Source: Eutrigla gurnardus (taxonomy: Eukaryota > Chordata > Actinopteri > Perciformes > Triglidae). From it: a stretch of DNA of 64,000 bases. The DNA lies in contig OY741271.1 of the NCBI GenBank assembly GCA_963514095.1, positions 10,072,495-10,136,494 on the forward strand. Direction: 5' to 3'. A model generated the notes under the pieces. That model ran no database searches, was not told the DNA's origin, and was given only the letters and a program-made list of their open reading frames with translations. Positions within the stretch are counted from its first letter, which is position 1. The number at the start of each line of letters is the position of its first letter. The position numbers and the translations under genes were made by a program. This document shows, piece by piece, positions 12,144 through 23,599 of the stretch.

Positions 12144-13610
12144 CTAGTCGAGGTGAAGTCTGAACAGGTGAGTCTTGAGCCTTTTTCGGAAAATGGCAAA
12201 TGACTCAGCTGTCCTGACATTAGTCGGGAGTTCGTTCCACCACTGAGGCGCCAGAACAGAGAAGAGTCTGGACTTTGCTGAGCGACATTTGTTTGATTTC
12301 AGCGATGGTGGTACCAGCCGGCCAGCTGAAGTAGAGGAGCGAAGTGCTCGCTTCGGGGCATGAAGTTTGACCAGTGTTTGAAGGTAGATGGGTGCCGTTC
12401 CATTGATGGCCCTGAAGGCCAGTGTCATCGTCTTAAATTGGATGCATGCTGCAACAGGGAGCCAGTGGAGGTCACGGAGGAGGGGGGTCACATGGGAGAA
12501 TTTGGGTAGATTGAAGATAAGACGTGCTTCAGCGTTCTGGATACGCTGCAATGGTTTAATCGCAGAGGCCGGGAGTCCGGCCAGGAGAGAGTTGCAGTAG
12601 TCAAGGCGGGAGATGACCAGTGCTTGGACCAAGAGTTGCGTTGCGTCCTTTGTGAGGAGGGTCCGAATCCTGCGGATGTTGTAGAGGGCAAATCTGCAGG
12701 ATCGGGCCACAGCAGTGATGTTGGAGGTGCAGGATAGTTGGTCATCGAGGATTACACCCAGGTTCCTCGCAGTTGACGACGGCAATACTGTGATGCCCTC
12801 GACAGTGACCGACAGGTCCATGCGAGGGCAGTCTTTCCCTGGGATGAAGAGGAGTTCGGTTTTATTCAGGTTAAGCTTGAGGTGATGTGCAGTTGTCCAG
12901 ACAGAGATGTCAGCCAGACAGTCCGAGATGCGAGTTGCAATGTGGGTGTCAGAGGACGGGGGAAAAGAGAGGAACAGCTGGGTGTCATCTGCGTAGCAAT
13001 GGTAGGAGAATCCATGCGATATGATAACAGAACCTAGTGATCTGGTGTATAGTGAGAACAGAAGCGGTCCTAATACTGAGCCTTGAGGGACACCCGTGTC
13101 CAGAGAACAGGGTTTGGACATAGAGCCATTCCATGTGACCTGAAAGGTGCGATTTGTCAGGTATGATGTAAACCAGGCGAGAGCAGAGTCAGTTATGCCA
13201 AGTTCAGCCAGAGTGGAGAGGAGGATTTGGTGATTGACTGTGTCGAACGCAGCAGATAGGTCGAGGAGAACGAGAACGGAGGAGTGGGACGAGGCTCTGG
13301 CGTCTCGCAGGGACTCGGTCACTGTGAGGAGGGCCGTCTCAGTGGAGTGAGCAGTCCTGAATCCTGATTGATTAGGGTCTAGGAGGTTGTTCAGCGAGAG
13401 ATAGGATGACGGTTGGTTGTAGGCGGCACGTTCCAAGGTTTTAGAGAGGAATGAAAGAAGAGATACAGGTCTGTAGCTTAGGATGTCAGTAGCGTCTAGG
13501 GTGGGTTTTTTAAGGAGAGGCTTCACGGTAGCTGTCTTAAAATCCGCTGGAATGACACCTGAGGTGAGGGAGGAGTTGATCAGGGTGATGAGGAAAGTAC
13601 TGAAAAAAGT
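12144..13610 (-). CDS. LINE ORF2 reverse transcriptase (5'-truncated, frame intact)
   Basis: This encodes the RNA-directed DNA polymerase of an L2/CR1-group LINE, which copies element RNA at a nicked chromosomal target. The open frame extends to 13700 on the minus strand (518 codons), but its first roughly 30 residues look like flanking DNA; the LINE-like part begins around residue 33. Visible motifs: YRPVSLLS (about 76-83), DLSAAFDTVNH with the motif-A Asp (about 147-157), GVPQGSVLGPL (motif B, about 203-213) and YADD (motif C catalytic pair, about 236-239). The C-terminal part has GTAPIYLQTL, APQWWNELP and FRKRLKTHLF, typical of L2-like tails. No frameshift or stop interrupts 12144-13610, which points to a fairly young insertion. 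The N-terminal apurinic-like endonuclease is absent, so the copy cannot be autonomous. The start ATG at 13700 is probably fortuitous. Confidence 0.85.
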   Translation of the reverse strand, partial: TFFSTFLITLINSSLTSGVIPADFKTATVKPLLKKPTLDATDILSYRPVSLLSFLSKTLERAAYNQPSSYLSLNNLLDPNQSGFRTAHSTETALLTVTESLRDARASSHSSVLVLLDLSAAFDTVNHQILLSTLAELGITDSALAWFTSYLTNRTFQVTWNGSMSKPCSLDTGVPQGSVLGPLLFSLYTRSLGSVIISHGFSYHCYADDTQLFLSFPPSSDTHIATRISDCLADISVWTTAHHLKLNLNKTELLFIPGKDCPRMDLSVTVEGITVLPSSTARNLGVILDDQLSCTSNITAVARSCRFALYNIRRIRTLLTKDATQLLVQALVISRLDYCNSLLAGLPASAIKPLQRIQNAEARLIFNLPKFSHVTPLLRDLHWLPVAACIQFKTMTLAFRAINGTAPIYLQTLVKLHAPKRALRSSTSAGRLVPPSLKSNKCRSAKSRLFSVLAPQWWNELPTNVRTAESFAIFRKRLKTHLFRLHLD

Positions 13611-13739
13611 ACCATTAGGTACCAGAAAAATAGGAAATGCTTTCACCTTTGTAGGTCCATATATTTCACTTTCTATAAACTGTATGAAATACTGATTCAT
13701 GAATGAACTGCCATGAAATTAGTGTAATTTGCTACATTA

Positions 13740-14300
13740 TAAGATTTTACAATTAAAATATCTTAAGATATGAGCACAATGTTTTGTTCTTGTAAGGGCA
13801 TTTTGCAACATTTTACTCAAAAAATAAGTCAGGCTGTACTGTAGGCCTATATAGCCTGTTTTCCCTCCTTTTTGTCTGTACCTTTTTGTCACCTGTGTCT
13901 GATTATTCTTGTCAGCCTTGCCCCCCCTGAGTCTCCCTCCAATCACCCTTCAGCCTGCCTTCATGTCTGCCCACCTGTGTCTTGTTTCCCAATTAGTTCC
14001 TTGTGTATAGACTGTGTTTTCTCTGTCTTGTCAGCTCGTCCTGTGTTATTTATTTCATGACCCAGTCTATTTACCTGCTTTTATGGTTTCCCTTTGTACC
14101 TGATTGACAGTGGACTTTTTTGTTACCTGCCTCTGTTTTTGGACTGTTCTATGCATGTTTATTTTTTGGTATTAAATCATGGTTTCTAATACCTCCTCAC
14201 CTGTTTCTGCATTTGGGTCCTCACCTGCATTCCGAAGCCTCGCGTCCATACTTTCAACAATCCTTTATTAAATCCTTCTTCCAAAACTTCATGGAACTTT
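13740..14300 (+). repeat. Pyrimidine-rich retroelement-like block
   Basis: From about 13860 the sequence is rich in CCTG/TTTCC/CTGTGT words and contains TTTTTGGACTG, GGTATTAAATCATGG and CTGCATTTGGGTCCTCA. That order resembles 3' LTR or 3' UTR ends of fish gypsy-type or non-LTR elements. There is no partner LTR, primer binding site or coding region in reach, so it would be a solo or degraded copy. Class assignment is inference. Confidence 0.35.
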
Positions 14301-14636
14301 GCTCCATGCTCTCAAAAGCAAAATCGAGCATGTTTAATTGTTCAGAGGGTGCAGAAATATAGTGAGCTTTACAGGCTTGGAAAGAAAACATGTCTATACT
14401 GTGATGCATTTAAGCTGCACCACTTCTGAAGGAAATATCAAAACATGTATGTGTCCCTGGAAATGGAAAAGACATAAGAATGACACCAACACCATGACTT
14501 TGGCGTTCAACAAACAGACAAAGAAATCTAATAGAAAACCAAATAATAACTCTATAAAGGGGAAAAATAGGAGCCATCACAAAGGATGTTTGTGTTTTAT
14601 GTTCCCTAAAGTGGATTGTTGACTTCAGAGTCAGTG
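14301..14636. other. Unassigned non-coding DNA
   Basis: AT-rich sequence with no supported feature. Confidence 0.4.
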
Positions 14637-15655
14637 GGATATATAAAACAGCAGCACCATTACATCATACTAATGGGATAACTGTCCACCATCTTACCAG
14701 GGTATTGTTTACGATCACCACCAAAGGGCAGCAACTGGTTGGCGGCTGTTCTGTACCTAATTGCTTTACCAAAAGGACCAAAACGACAGGGAAGCTTGAA
14801 TCACTGTGCACGTGTCAGTATACAGTAAATTAGACTTTAATTTTTTAAGTGTGGGTCAATGAAAACTACAAAAACGTATTAAACTAGCTAATGTTACAGT
14901 TAGCTACCAAGTAATGGACCAGCTGAGTTCTAAGTTATCTCTGATTGATCAAAGATATTGATATTACTCTAATTGACCACTAAGCAGCTGAGTCCATGCC
15001 AATCAAGTGTGAAGTAAACATGGAAAAAGGAGAAGAGCTTGCCTTCACTTTTAAATCACTTTAATATCTCATTACAAATCCAGCAAGCCATGGTTACAGT
15101 AAACCGAAAGTAAAGCCCAGGCAAATCAAAACCGATGGAAACCACATCCTTGACAGCAATACTATCCAACCGCACAATCAGCCAACATTGTTATTCGAAG
15201 CCGACGGGTCGCACTTAACATTAACACCTACTTCTTGACTCCTGCAATCAGTCATCATATATTAACATCACTTGATTGCAGCTGCCTTTACTCAATTTCA
15301 CTTTTAGTGAAGCAAATAAAATAGGACCCATGGCTTGATCAGGAAAAGTAATCCAGTCAGAGAAAAGCGATTTGTACTTTCAACAGTTCAGCAGTTCAAC
15401 TCAAGTTTTGCAATGTGTTGTTTGATCTGTTCTCTTGGGCCTTTAATGATCCAAATCATTTGTATCTGTGGTTACATTCATTACCTTGAATTAAAAAATA
15501 AAAATAAAAAGATGATAAAAACGTCACCAGTGGTTCCAATTACAGCAAATAAAATAAAAAATAAAATGGGACCCAGGTAAGATGGCCGCCACATGGTTTC
15601 ATCCCGGAACGGCAAGCTATTAGAACACGTCACATCTACTGTTTTATATCCATGG
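14637..15655. mobile_element. Possible 1-kb MITE with imperfect inverted ends
   Basis: Left end (14637-14702) and the reverse complement of the right end (15571-15652) share GGATAT(AT)AAAACAG, a CTAAT-G core and CCATCTTACC-GGG in the same order. The arms are about 65 and 80 bp with indels. The interior has no coding potential and includes a repeated GCAAATAAAAT...GGACCCA motif at about 15313 and 15545. I could not define a target-site duplication, so the superfamily is unknown. Confidence 0.4.
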
Positions 15656-17168
15656 TGGGATCTTGGTGGTCAAAGGTTTAAGATTTATTGTGCCATTGGG
15701 CTCTTGATTTAGAACTTCCTTTATGTGGCACGTTAGAATTCAGAGCGGCGTACAGAAGGGGGGCAGATTGTTGAAGGTGGTTTGTGACGTCTGCTGTGCA
15801 TAAGCTGTAACTCCTTTAGGTATAGAATACATTAAAGTGAAATGATGCGTGCCAGTGTTTGACCTATGGAGTGATGGGGTATAGTAGGGTGCCTCTTTTA
15901 TGTGAGGGGCTCTCTTATATGCCGTCTATGTTACATTCCTATTATATCCACATTCTTGGAACCCGTCCAACACGTTTTCTGCCTTTTTGATGTCTTCCCT
16001 TCTGCAAGAGCACATACAAGACAGAAGAGTTGAATAAGTAGAAGAATGTGTACAAGGGACATAGGATGGTATATTGAAGACATGGTGTTCTGCTCACTTT
16101 TACAGAGCACACATGTGGTCTTAAATACATTCAGTAGAAGTGAAAATGTATGATATTGTCCACAATGCTTGTGCTGTATTCTCCTTATTATGTGAGGTCA
16201 CATCTGGTTCACCAATTTTGTGTTTTTCACAATATAAGGGATGAAGGGATACAATCATACACTATACAACTTGTTATTTCATGGAGTTCTCCTATAAATG
16301 TCACAAAACATACATGCCATCCATACTGGAAGACACCATATAATATGAAATCAACTGAAAACAGCGCTTACTGTGGGTTCAGCAGACTGTTTGCTGTCTT
16401 GCTGAACCCATGTTCCAGTTTTGCTCAGCTATCAAATTCCCTCATGTCCGATTGGAAAGAATGCAGCAAATATGTTGTGAATACGGGTCGAGTTTATTGA
16501 TGTTGGAGGCCGATGATGACATTGTCAAGGAGTTAGAGGTCGAGGCAGAGCTGAGGGGTCTGAAATATTAAATGGCCTGTAAGTGACTGAGACAACTCCC
16601 TCCCCGGACTGTGTGATCCTCTGTGTGGCCGTAGCTGCCAAAATATCCCTGAGAAACTTGTGGCAGACGAGGGTGACAGTGCTACCAATCTTCTCGCCGC
16701 ACACTGAGAAGTTGATCAAAGAGTGTGTTTGCCAACTGCTGCAGCATTCCTTTAGGTTTGTGCAATTGCACTGCTCCTTGTGCTTTCTGACTGCAGCTGA
16801 AAAATCAGTGTGAGGACTGCATTCATCCAAGTAAAGGTCCAGTCATGTGTGAGAGCCAGTGGGCCAGGGCTCGGCCTGCCTGCGACTATTTGCTTTTCCA
16901 GCTGTTTCCTAGACTCACCCTGTGAGTGGGAGAGAAAGCGGAGTGTACGTGCATGTGTGTTTGGAGGTGGGGAGTGGGGGCGTAGAAGTGAGATGGAGAT
17001 ATTCCTGAGTCCTAGAAAGGAAGATAGTGAGGAAGAGAGCGCTACAGAGAAAGTGTGTGTGTGTGTGTGTTCAATTTAAGTGAGAGTGTCTCCTGTTCCT
17101 ATTACGCCGTAGTGTGTTTGTACAGTGGAAACACCCCAGGACAACCCAGGTACCTCATACAGCATATA

Positions 17169-17169
<1 letters not shown>
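15656..17169. other. Unassigned non-coding DNA with a short GT tract
   Basis: No exon or transposon recognised. Frames on both strands at 16525-16830 lack known motifs. A short GT tract lies at about 17051-17070. Confidence 0.4.

Positions 17170-17205
<36 letters not shown>
17170..17205. repeat. CT dinucleotide microsatellite
   Basis: About 18 uninterrupted TC units. Short CA runs follow at 17381-17407. Confidence 0.95.
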
Positions 17206-17208
<3 letters not shown>

Positions 17209-17407
17209 CACACAAACACAGAGGAAGATGAAGCCCTGTGTGCGCATGCCCCCACGCAAACACGCCCATATGCCTGGCTGCCCCTCATATAGACTGATCC
17301 GCGTTTCAGACACAAAGCCACAAGGGATGGCCTAGATTCCAGCACATGCACACACAGGCAGGCTGCAAGGGAAAATATCACACACACACACACACACACT
17401 CACACAC

Positions 17408-17838
17408 ATAGCCTACACATTTGAATGTCATGCATATAAACTGTACACACATAGATACGGCTTCCTTTTTTATGTTTATGCTACAACAATTAAAGAAGTG
17501 GACATTTAGTTATGATCAGCTGTAAAATCCTTGTGTTTGATGTTCATTAACACTGGAGGCGTTGAAGAAAAGCAGGTGGGCAGGTGTGATCTGTACAGAA
17601 CCATGCTGTTTTACATCTGATTTATATACTTATTGGACCAAAGGTTTCTTGAAGCTACAACGGCAAACCACATATTTACCATCGACTAAAACAAACTAGC
17701 CCACGGCTATTAAGCTTTTACACTTACACTTGGCCGACAGTTGTACAAGATTAGCATCATTATAATGGCAGAAGCTGAATGAGCATCAAGGAAGTTAGGG
17801 AGCTCTGACAATATTCCTGTAATGGATGTAATGTAAAC
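17408..17838. other. Unassigned non-coding DNA
   Basis: No supported feature between the CA runs and the pentanucleotide satellite. Confidence 0.4.
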
Positions 17839-17839
17839 C

Positions 17840-18085
17840 ATGTATAGTATAGTATGGTATAGTATAGTATAGTATAGTATAGCATGGTGTAATACAGTAC
17901 AGTATAGTTCTGTATAGTATAGCACTGACTGCGCTGTGTATAACAGTTTAGTATAATAGAATAGTAGATAGAATAGTATAGTATGGTGTATAGTGCAGCA
18001 TGGTATAGTGTCGTATAGTATAGTATAGTACAGTATAGTTTAGTATAGAATAGCTGTAAAGCAATATAGTATATTATAGTAAAGT
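17840..18085 (+). repeat. Degenerate AGTAT pentanucleotide satellite
   Basis: Roughly 245 bases of TATAG/AGTAT units, perfect near 17860-17882 and increasingly substituted (CAGTA, GGTAT, GCATG) on either side. Minus-strand frames through it are Tyr/Leu/Thr-rich repeat translations. A short AT tract follows at 18125-18145. Confidence 0.9.
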
Positions 18086-18145
18086 ATACCACATAATTTA
18101 GTACAGGATAAATGCATAATGTGTGTATATATATATATATATATT

Positions 18146-19549
18146 GATATATATTAACAGTACAGTACACTATAGTGTAGCACACTGTACATTACTTTAT
18201 AACATAATTATTGTTATATAATAAGTAGAATATATAATGTCATAGTATATAGAACAGCACACCCATCTATTCTAGCAATACACAGCATTTGAAGAAAATT
18301 GGATTACAACAACATTACAGCTGTTTGCCAGCATACATGTTCCATGCAGCCAACTGGGATAATCTTGTTGATCTAACTGTAACAACATCAAACTCCCTCC
18401 ATGATGACTGCATCCCCACTGTCTTACAACAGCCAGCAAAACGGTATTCTGCCACGGACTAATTTCTGGAATCATTCACAATGTCTCAAAGAAAGTCCAG
18501 AGCTGGACTTCCATGAAGACATTTTTTTTTCTTCCAACATGTAACATGCCATATATCACACGGTGAATGTTTTCCTTTCACACAGCACAGAAAGCAAGCT
18601 TTGAAATACCTGAATCTGTTCACAGAGAACTCAAAGCCACTGATGAGCATGCTTCATGTCGGACAGGGCTTCATATTGCCTCTCATTTGTACCATTACAT
18701 GAAACGTACGGAAAGTTATGGATTGGTCACTGGAATGTTGTCAACGTGGATCTCATTGTAAGGTCATAGGTTGGATTCCAGCAACACGGCCTCCATGTAA
18801 AGTCCAGTAGGTATGTGCTTGATAAAAAAGACACCATAGTCCAACTTCTCCAGGCTGGTGCTTTGCAATACGTAGTCCACCCAGAGAAATGAAAGAAGAT
18901 GGATATAAGGAGAGAATTACTCCTAATTACAGAGTGGGTAATGTAGTGATTGAATTGCTTGAATAAAACCTCCCAGGGGTGACATTGTATCACACCAGAG
19001 GGCCCTATCATTCCCTCTGAATTCTTCAACCAAGTAGACACATTAGCACCTGTCCATATACACTATGGACACAGACCATGTTTGGTTAGTGGTTAAAATG
19101 CTTTTCACTGCTTGTGGGATGTGTATACTATCAGTTACCACCAGTTTCCAGGACAGAGAGATCAGAAAGAGAGAGAGCAGAGGCTGCTGGAACTTTCATA
19201 TATTATGTATAGGTAAATCATAAATAATTCATAATGAGAAATCTGACGTTTCATAGGACCTTCAACATTCAAAATCTAACATTGCCAAAACACAAATTTG
19301 CACACACAAATGTAATGTATATCATTTTTTGGGTGATATTTCTCACCTTTTCTCCAAACTTTATAAATGAAGACACGTAAATGCCCTGGACATTACACAA
19401 ATCCAGAGAGCAGATTTGATCTTTCTTGTATTGAACATGTTTTTACTTGTTTTATAAACTATTATTTTTGTTTTAACGAAATCGTTTACTACCTATCGGG
19501 CTGCCTGCTACGTCACGACACACCCCTATATGGTAAGGAGACAGCTGGG
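18146..19549. other. Unassigned non-coding DNA
   Basis: No supported gene. On the plus strand 18800-18875 reads as a short protein-like segment (YVLDKKDTIVQLLQAG...) between stops; see findings. The remaining frames have no recognisable content. Confidence 0.4.
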
Positions 19550-19689
19550 GACTAGGCTGGAGACTGATACGCTTCTCGACCAATGGGAGCAGACACTGCT
19601 CCAGAGTGAAGAGCTGTGATTGGACGCCAGAGGTATTATATATATGTATAGATATGCCTGACTGTTAAACCGCGAGGGGGCGGGGCTAT

Positions 19690-19777
19690 GGAGAAGTGCT
19701 ACCCGTCTATGTTGATACAGATCTAAAAAACTGGACTAACAGAGTGTTTGCTTACGTCGCCCTTCGCATGGACTAAT
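19690..19777 (+). other. Candidate non-coding first exon
   Basis: The 3' boundary is set by a strong donor, AAT|GTAAGT at 19778. The 5' boundary is unknown; about 19690, just after the GC box, is a guess. The exon holds a minimal upstream frame ATG-GAC-TAA (19768-19776) that stops one base before the splice site. A 12-codon frame (19688-19726) would add another if transcription starts further upstream. Such upstream frames usually reduce translation of the main frame. No protein-coding role is proposed. Confidence 0.45.
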
Positions 19778-20645
19778 GTAAGTTATTTTTGCACTTTCCT
19801 GTACCTTTGGGGAACTACTCGCTGGGGCGAAAGGCGGCGTAACATGAAATTGCCATTGTAGTTTTGCTCTTTCTCGTTTCGTTTGGGCGAGAAGTGCTTT
19901 CAGGCCGAGTGGCACACGCTCTTCCCAGGCCAGCGAAGTGTGCGTTGCCTGTTGTTATTGCTCTCTAACGGCCTGCAATATTTTGACATGCCGCTGACAC
20001 AACGTACTTAGTGAGCCTGGGCGTACTGTCATCGTAGAGAGCCCGTTGTACACAGCACGTAACGCAGTGATATATGTTGCCACTTTTGCTAGCCAGCGTC
20101 CGAGCCCCGTTAACGTTCTTGTCCACTCATGTGTGGAGAAACGGGACAACGAGAGACGTTTTTTTTTTTTTAATGCGGCAGTTGAATATGGCCGTGCACG
20201 TTGGCAAATGTACAGAACCAGTAACGTACATTCGCGGACATTGACATATATTGATAAGAGCCACTCTTCAATTCTTTATAAACCATAACGAGCTCTCCCA
20301 ACGACACGTTAAATGACGGCTTTGCCTCTCGTCCCGCGTCGGAGGCGAGCGCCAGAACAAACCGCAAAACTTTCAAGATGTTTGGATGACGTGCCGCATC
20401 GCGTCTAACTTTTGTGCCGAACAGACCAGAAAACTGTTTCGCGAAATGTCTAAAGTCCCGTTGTCAGGAGTGTTTACCACGAGATTACGCGAGGCATTAA
20501 TTGCCAGATTTATTGAATGACGTTTAGCGTAACGGTGTGTCCGTGCATGAAAAAACGGGACGTCACCAGGGTCTCTAACGTCCCCCCCCCGGCTGACCGT
20601 TAGATAGCCCTGCCTAATCACTCCTCCTTTTTTCTCTGTTGACAG

Positions 20646-20802
20646 TTTTGTTTTATACGGAGGAAAAGTTTTCCAGCGTGGGGGGAAATTGTTAAAAAAG
20701 CTGCCTTCAACTCCACTGGCTCGGAACATTTGGCGACCTGGCTCGACATTTGGGGCCCCCCCTTTGCTTCTGCACAAAGTGAAGGTTGATATGCCACATC
20801 AG
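20646..20802 (+). CDS. Candidate second exon carrying a start codon (unidentified gene)
   Basis: A pyrimidine-rich acceptor (CTCCTCCTTTTTTCTC then TTGACAG) ends at 20645, and a good donor CAG|GTAAGG follows at 20803, defining a 157-base exon. An ATG at 20791 begins the codons Met-Pro-His-Gln and the exon ends in phase 0. The whole exon is open in that frame (52 codons), but no earlier in-frame ATG is seen and a stop lies upstream in exon 1, so translation would start at 20791. I do not recognise the gene from four residues, and no later exon could be linked in the remaining 43 kb, implying a very long intron or an error. Could also be a non-coding RNA exon. Confidence 0.4.
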
Positions 20803-21330
20803 GTAAGGGAGCGTTCACAATACTGTTTATGTGTGTGTGTGGCAGAAACGCACCAAAAATAATCCGGTTAGCATGTTATGTTGTGGGCTAACCGCTGCAC
20901 ATAGGCTGACCAGAAAACAGCAGCTTTTCTCTTTGTTTCCTCGCTGTTGCCGCGTCTACGTGCGTCGAAGCCGCATGGCACCTCCGTGTCGCAGATTCAT
21001 TTCGCATCTCTCAACTTCTCCCCGAAGCCTGGTCCTGGTTATGTTTTGTGTGTGGTGTTATTGTTATAGGCGGGTGCTTCCCTCCACATTCCACATGTGT
21101 GTGTGCCTGCCTGCCTGCAGCAGGGCCAGTGCGCAAATCCCTGCAAATACAAAAAAAAAAAAAAGAAAGAAAGAAAGAAAAAGGAAATGCCGATCGGAAA
21201 ATCAACCGAATTGGATGTTATTGCACCGCGTTCGATGACTGTTCTGACTTTGTGCGTAAAGCGCACCGAGGTTGTGATGTGGTTTGGGGAGTGCTCTCGC
21301 CTGGAGGTTGTCAGCGTCTGATGTGCAGGA

Positions 21331-23599
21331 GGCTGCTGCTCCTCTTTGCAGGGAAGACAAAGGGACAGATCAGCATGGAGCAGAGAGGAGTAGAAGGGAC
21401 TTCGGTCAGTTACTGCACTTGGAGAAAATGCTGCTGTGTGACTCTGAGGAGCCATAGACAGTACTGGAGGGTGTTGATGAGTTATCCAATTTTATTATAT
21501 TCTTTATTGCATCCTTAAGGTGCATTATTAGACACAAGCAACTATAAGTCATGAGAAAATCTATCGTCTTAGTTGGCTTAACTGTCTTTTGGTTATTGAA
21601 TTTTGTATCTGTGTATAATTCATGAAATCAACTAATTTCTCATCATCAACACTGATCATGATGTCATCTCTGAACGTTTTTTTAAACAAAACTTCCAGTC
21701 CTTTAAATGCAATTTGGTATTGATAGTAAATTTTATTGAAAGAGGAGTGTTATGTTTACTATGTAGAGTGGATTTCCCTCTCAGGCTTTGGCCCACTTGA
21801 CTGAAGATAAATTATACTGCATTTCAATTATACTCCAAAGTCCGGGTTAAAATGTGATATTTGTTTCTTAACACATTGTACATGTTAGGAACATGTTGGC
21901 CTACGCCGTTGCTCCTGTTGCAGCTGGTAAACGGTCATCATCATTGAGCATCAAAACCCTCACAAAACGACTCGTTTCACTACCAGAATTGGATGAATTC
22001 CGTCTGATAACCTTTTATATAGTCTGGAAGAGCTGCAGGAAGTATTTTATCCCTATTCAAGTTAGCATAAGACTAACTGCTTATTTTTGTCATGATTTGT
22101 TTTTAAACCTTTTCATTATGGCTGGTTAATAGAACATTATCCTTTGTTATGACAGTCTCTGAATCCATATTTATTTTTGTATTACCCAGATTTTAAGAGG
22201 AATGTTATTTCATGAGATTAATTTTCCTTTTCTCTAGGATTTACTATTTGGACTTTCTTTTTTAAGCGTAGCATGTAAACACACTAGCTATTCTGCTCTG
22301 TGTGAAGTGCTCAGCTGAGCTTCCATTACATTTTTTTCTAGCAATGATCATGATAAAAAGACAATGTACCCATAAGTTCCCTGCAATGACAACTGTGATT
22401 GGAAAGTTAATGTTTTGTTTTGTCAGGAACATGTTGTGCTATTCTTAGAACGGCTCTCCTACATTGTGAGTAAATGCACCACATTGCAATAACATGATTC
22501 ACTGACCACCTACCTCCCACTGCTGTTGGACCTCGTATCTCCAAGAGTGCATGGTATCATGTCGGAGTGATATGCTGATGTTTCTCAGCATCACCTGCTC
22601 CACGTTGCCAGCAGAGCAGTAGTTATTTCAGTTTTATGAACGTGGAAAAGGCTGAGCAGTTCACTCATGAAAGGAATGATCACTCAATCACTTGGTCGTG
22701 TTGATTCCTTCATCTAAAGGTTCCTCCCACCCACCTATTACCTCAGTGGTGTACAAAGGGTCTTTTTCTGTAATGAGGTGCTTAGTGGAGCACATTGTGC
22801 TCAGGAGGCTTTTACTCCGCTGGGTTTCAGGCAGGTTGTAAAATGAGAACAGATGCACAGGGGGCCTCAAGGTGCAGCACACTATTTTGAAACATAAGCT
22901 AGTTCCAGACAATATGGAATGCATGTGTGCATAAGTGCGCTTACACACGCACACACATACACACACACACACACACTCGTGCAAATACTGTACCTCCAGG
23001 TCCGCATACTCACACACTTTGTTGCTGTGAGTTTTCCAGTGACTTTGTTCAGTTCATGGAGTTTAAAGTCAGTGCCTCTTGTTTGCTTTTAAAGATTTTT
23101 GTACAGGGACGTCTCACTACAACACAAATACAGACTGTTTGTTCAAGTTTTTGCTACAAGTAGTTCTATCAAAACCTGAGAGAGTAGGAGGATGTTTTGA
23201 TAATTTCAGAAAGCAGAGGGCTGCATCTAACAATTATTTTCCTGTTGAATTAATCTGGTGATCATTTTCTCCAGTAATTGATTATTAGTTTGGTCTTTTT
23301 TTTTTTCAACCAACAATCAAAACAACAACAAAATCTGACAAAATCAACAATTTGAGAAGTTAAACCATAGAATCAAAACAATTGTTAATGGATGAAATAA
23401 CCTCACACTTTGAATGGGACTTTCACTTTACATTTTGTTAAGAAATAAATCTCTTTGTTGTGTTACAGATGAGCCGCATACAATATTAAAATAATCTCAA
23501 ATAAGATTATCATAAATCATAAGGTCTCCCTGTATAAACAAGGGTACATGTATTTTTTCCCCTGTATTTTTAAAATCAGCCTCTATGTTTCACTTGTCA
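21331..23599. other. Unassigned non-coding DNA
   Basis: AT-rich after the CpG-rich region ends. A short CA tract lies at 22945-22977. No exon with paired splice sites recognised. Confidence 0.4.

Larger units (their letters stand above)
11888..13610 (-). mobile_element. 5'-truncated L2-like LINE retrotransposon
   Basis: Read on the minus strand, a reverse transcriptase frame is followed by about 250 bases of 3' UTR that ends TTGTAAGTCGCTTTGGACAA, GCGTCTGCTAAATGACC, then ATGTAA repeats (about 11890-11910). TGTAA-type terminal repeats next to a conserved 3' tail are known for L2-clade LINEs such as eel UnaL2, where the tail is recognised by the reverse transcriptase. The endonuclease region is missing, so the copy is 5'-truncated within ORF2, the usual outcome of incomplete target-primed reverse transcription. 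A T14G19 homopolymer pair lies in the 3' UTR (12106-12138). I found no convincing target-site duplication. Confidence 0.8.
19550..21330 (+). promoter_or_regulatory. CpG-rich promoter-like region
   Basis: CpG density rises sharply against the AT-rich surroundings. Elements upstream of candidate exon 1 are a CCAAT box (19580-19584), an inverted CCAAT (ATTGG, 19619-19623), an AT-rich TATA-like run (19632-19645) and a GC box GGGGGCGGGG (19676-19685). The order CCAAT, inverted CCAAT, GC box, exon with a good donor is typical of a vertebrate housekeeping or developmental promoter. Direction is inferred from the donor at 19778. Confidence 0.6.

Noticed and set aside
20373..20777. 134-codon minus-strand frame in the CpG-rich region
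   Set aside because: It overlaps the candidate exon on the opposite strand, has no recognisable domain, and long chance frames are expected in GC-rich DNA.
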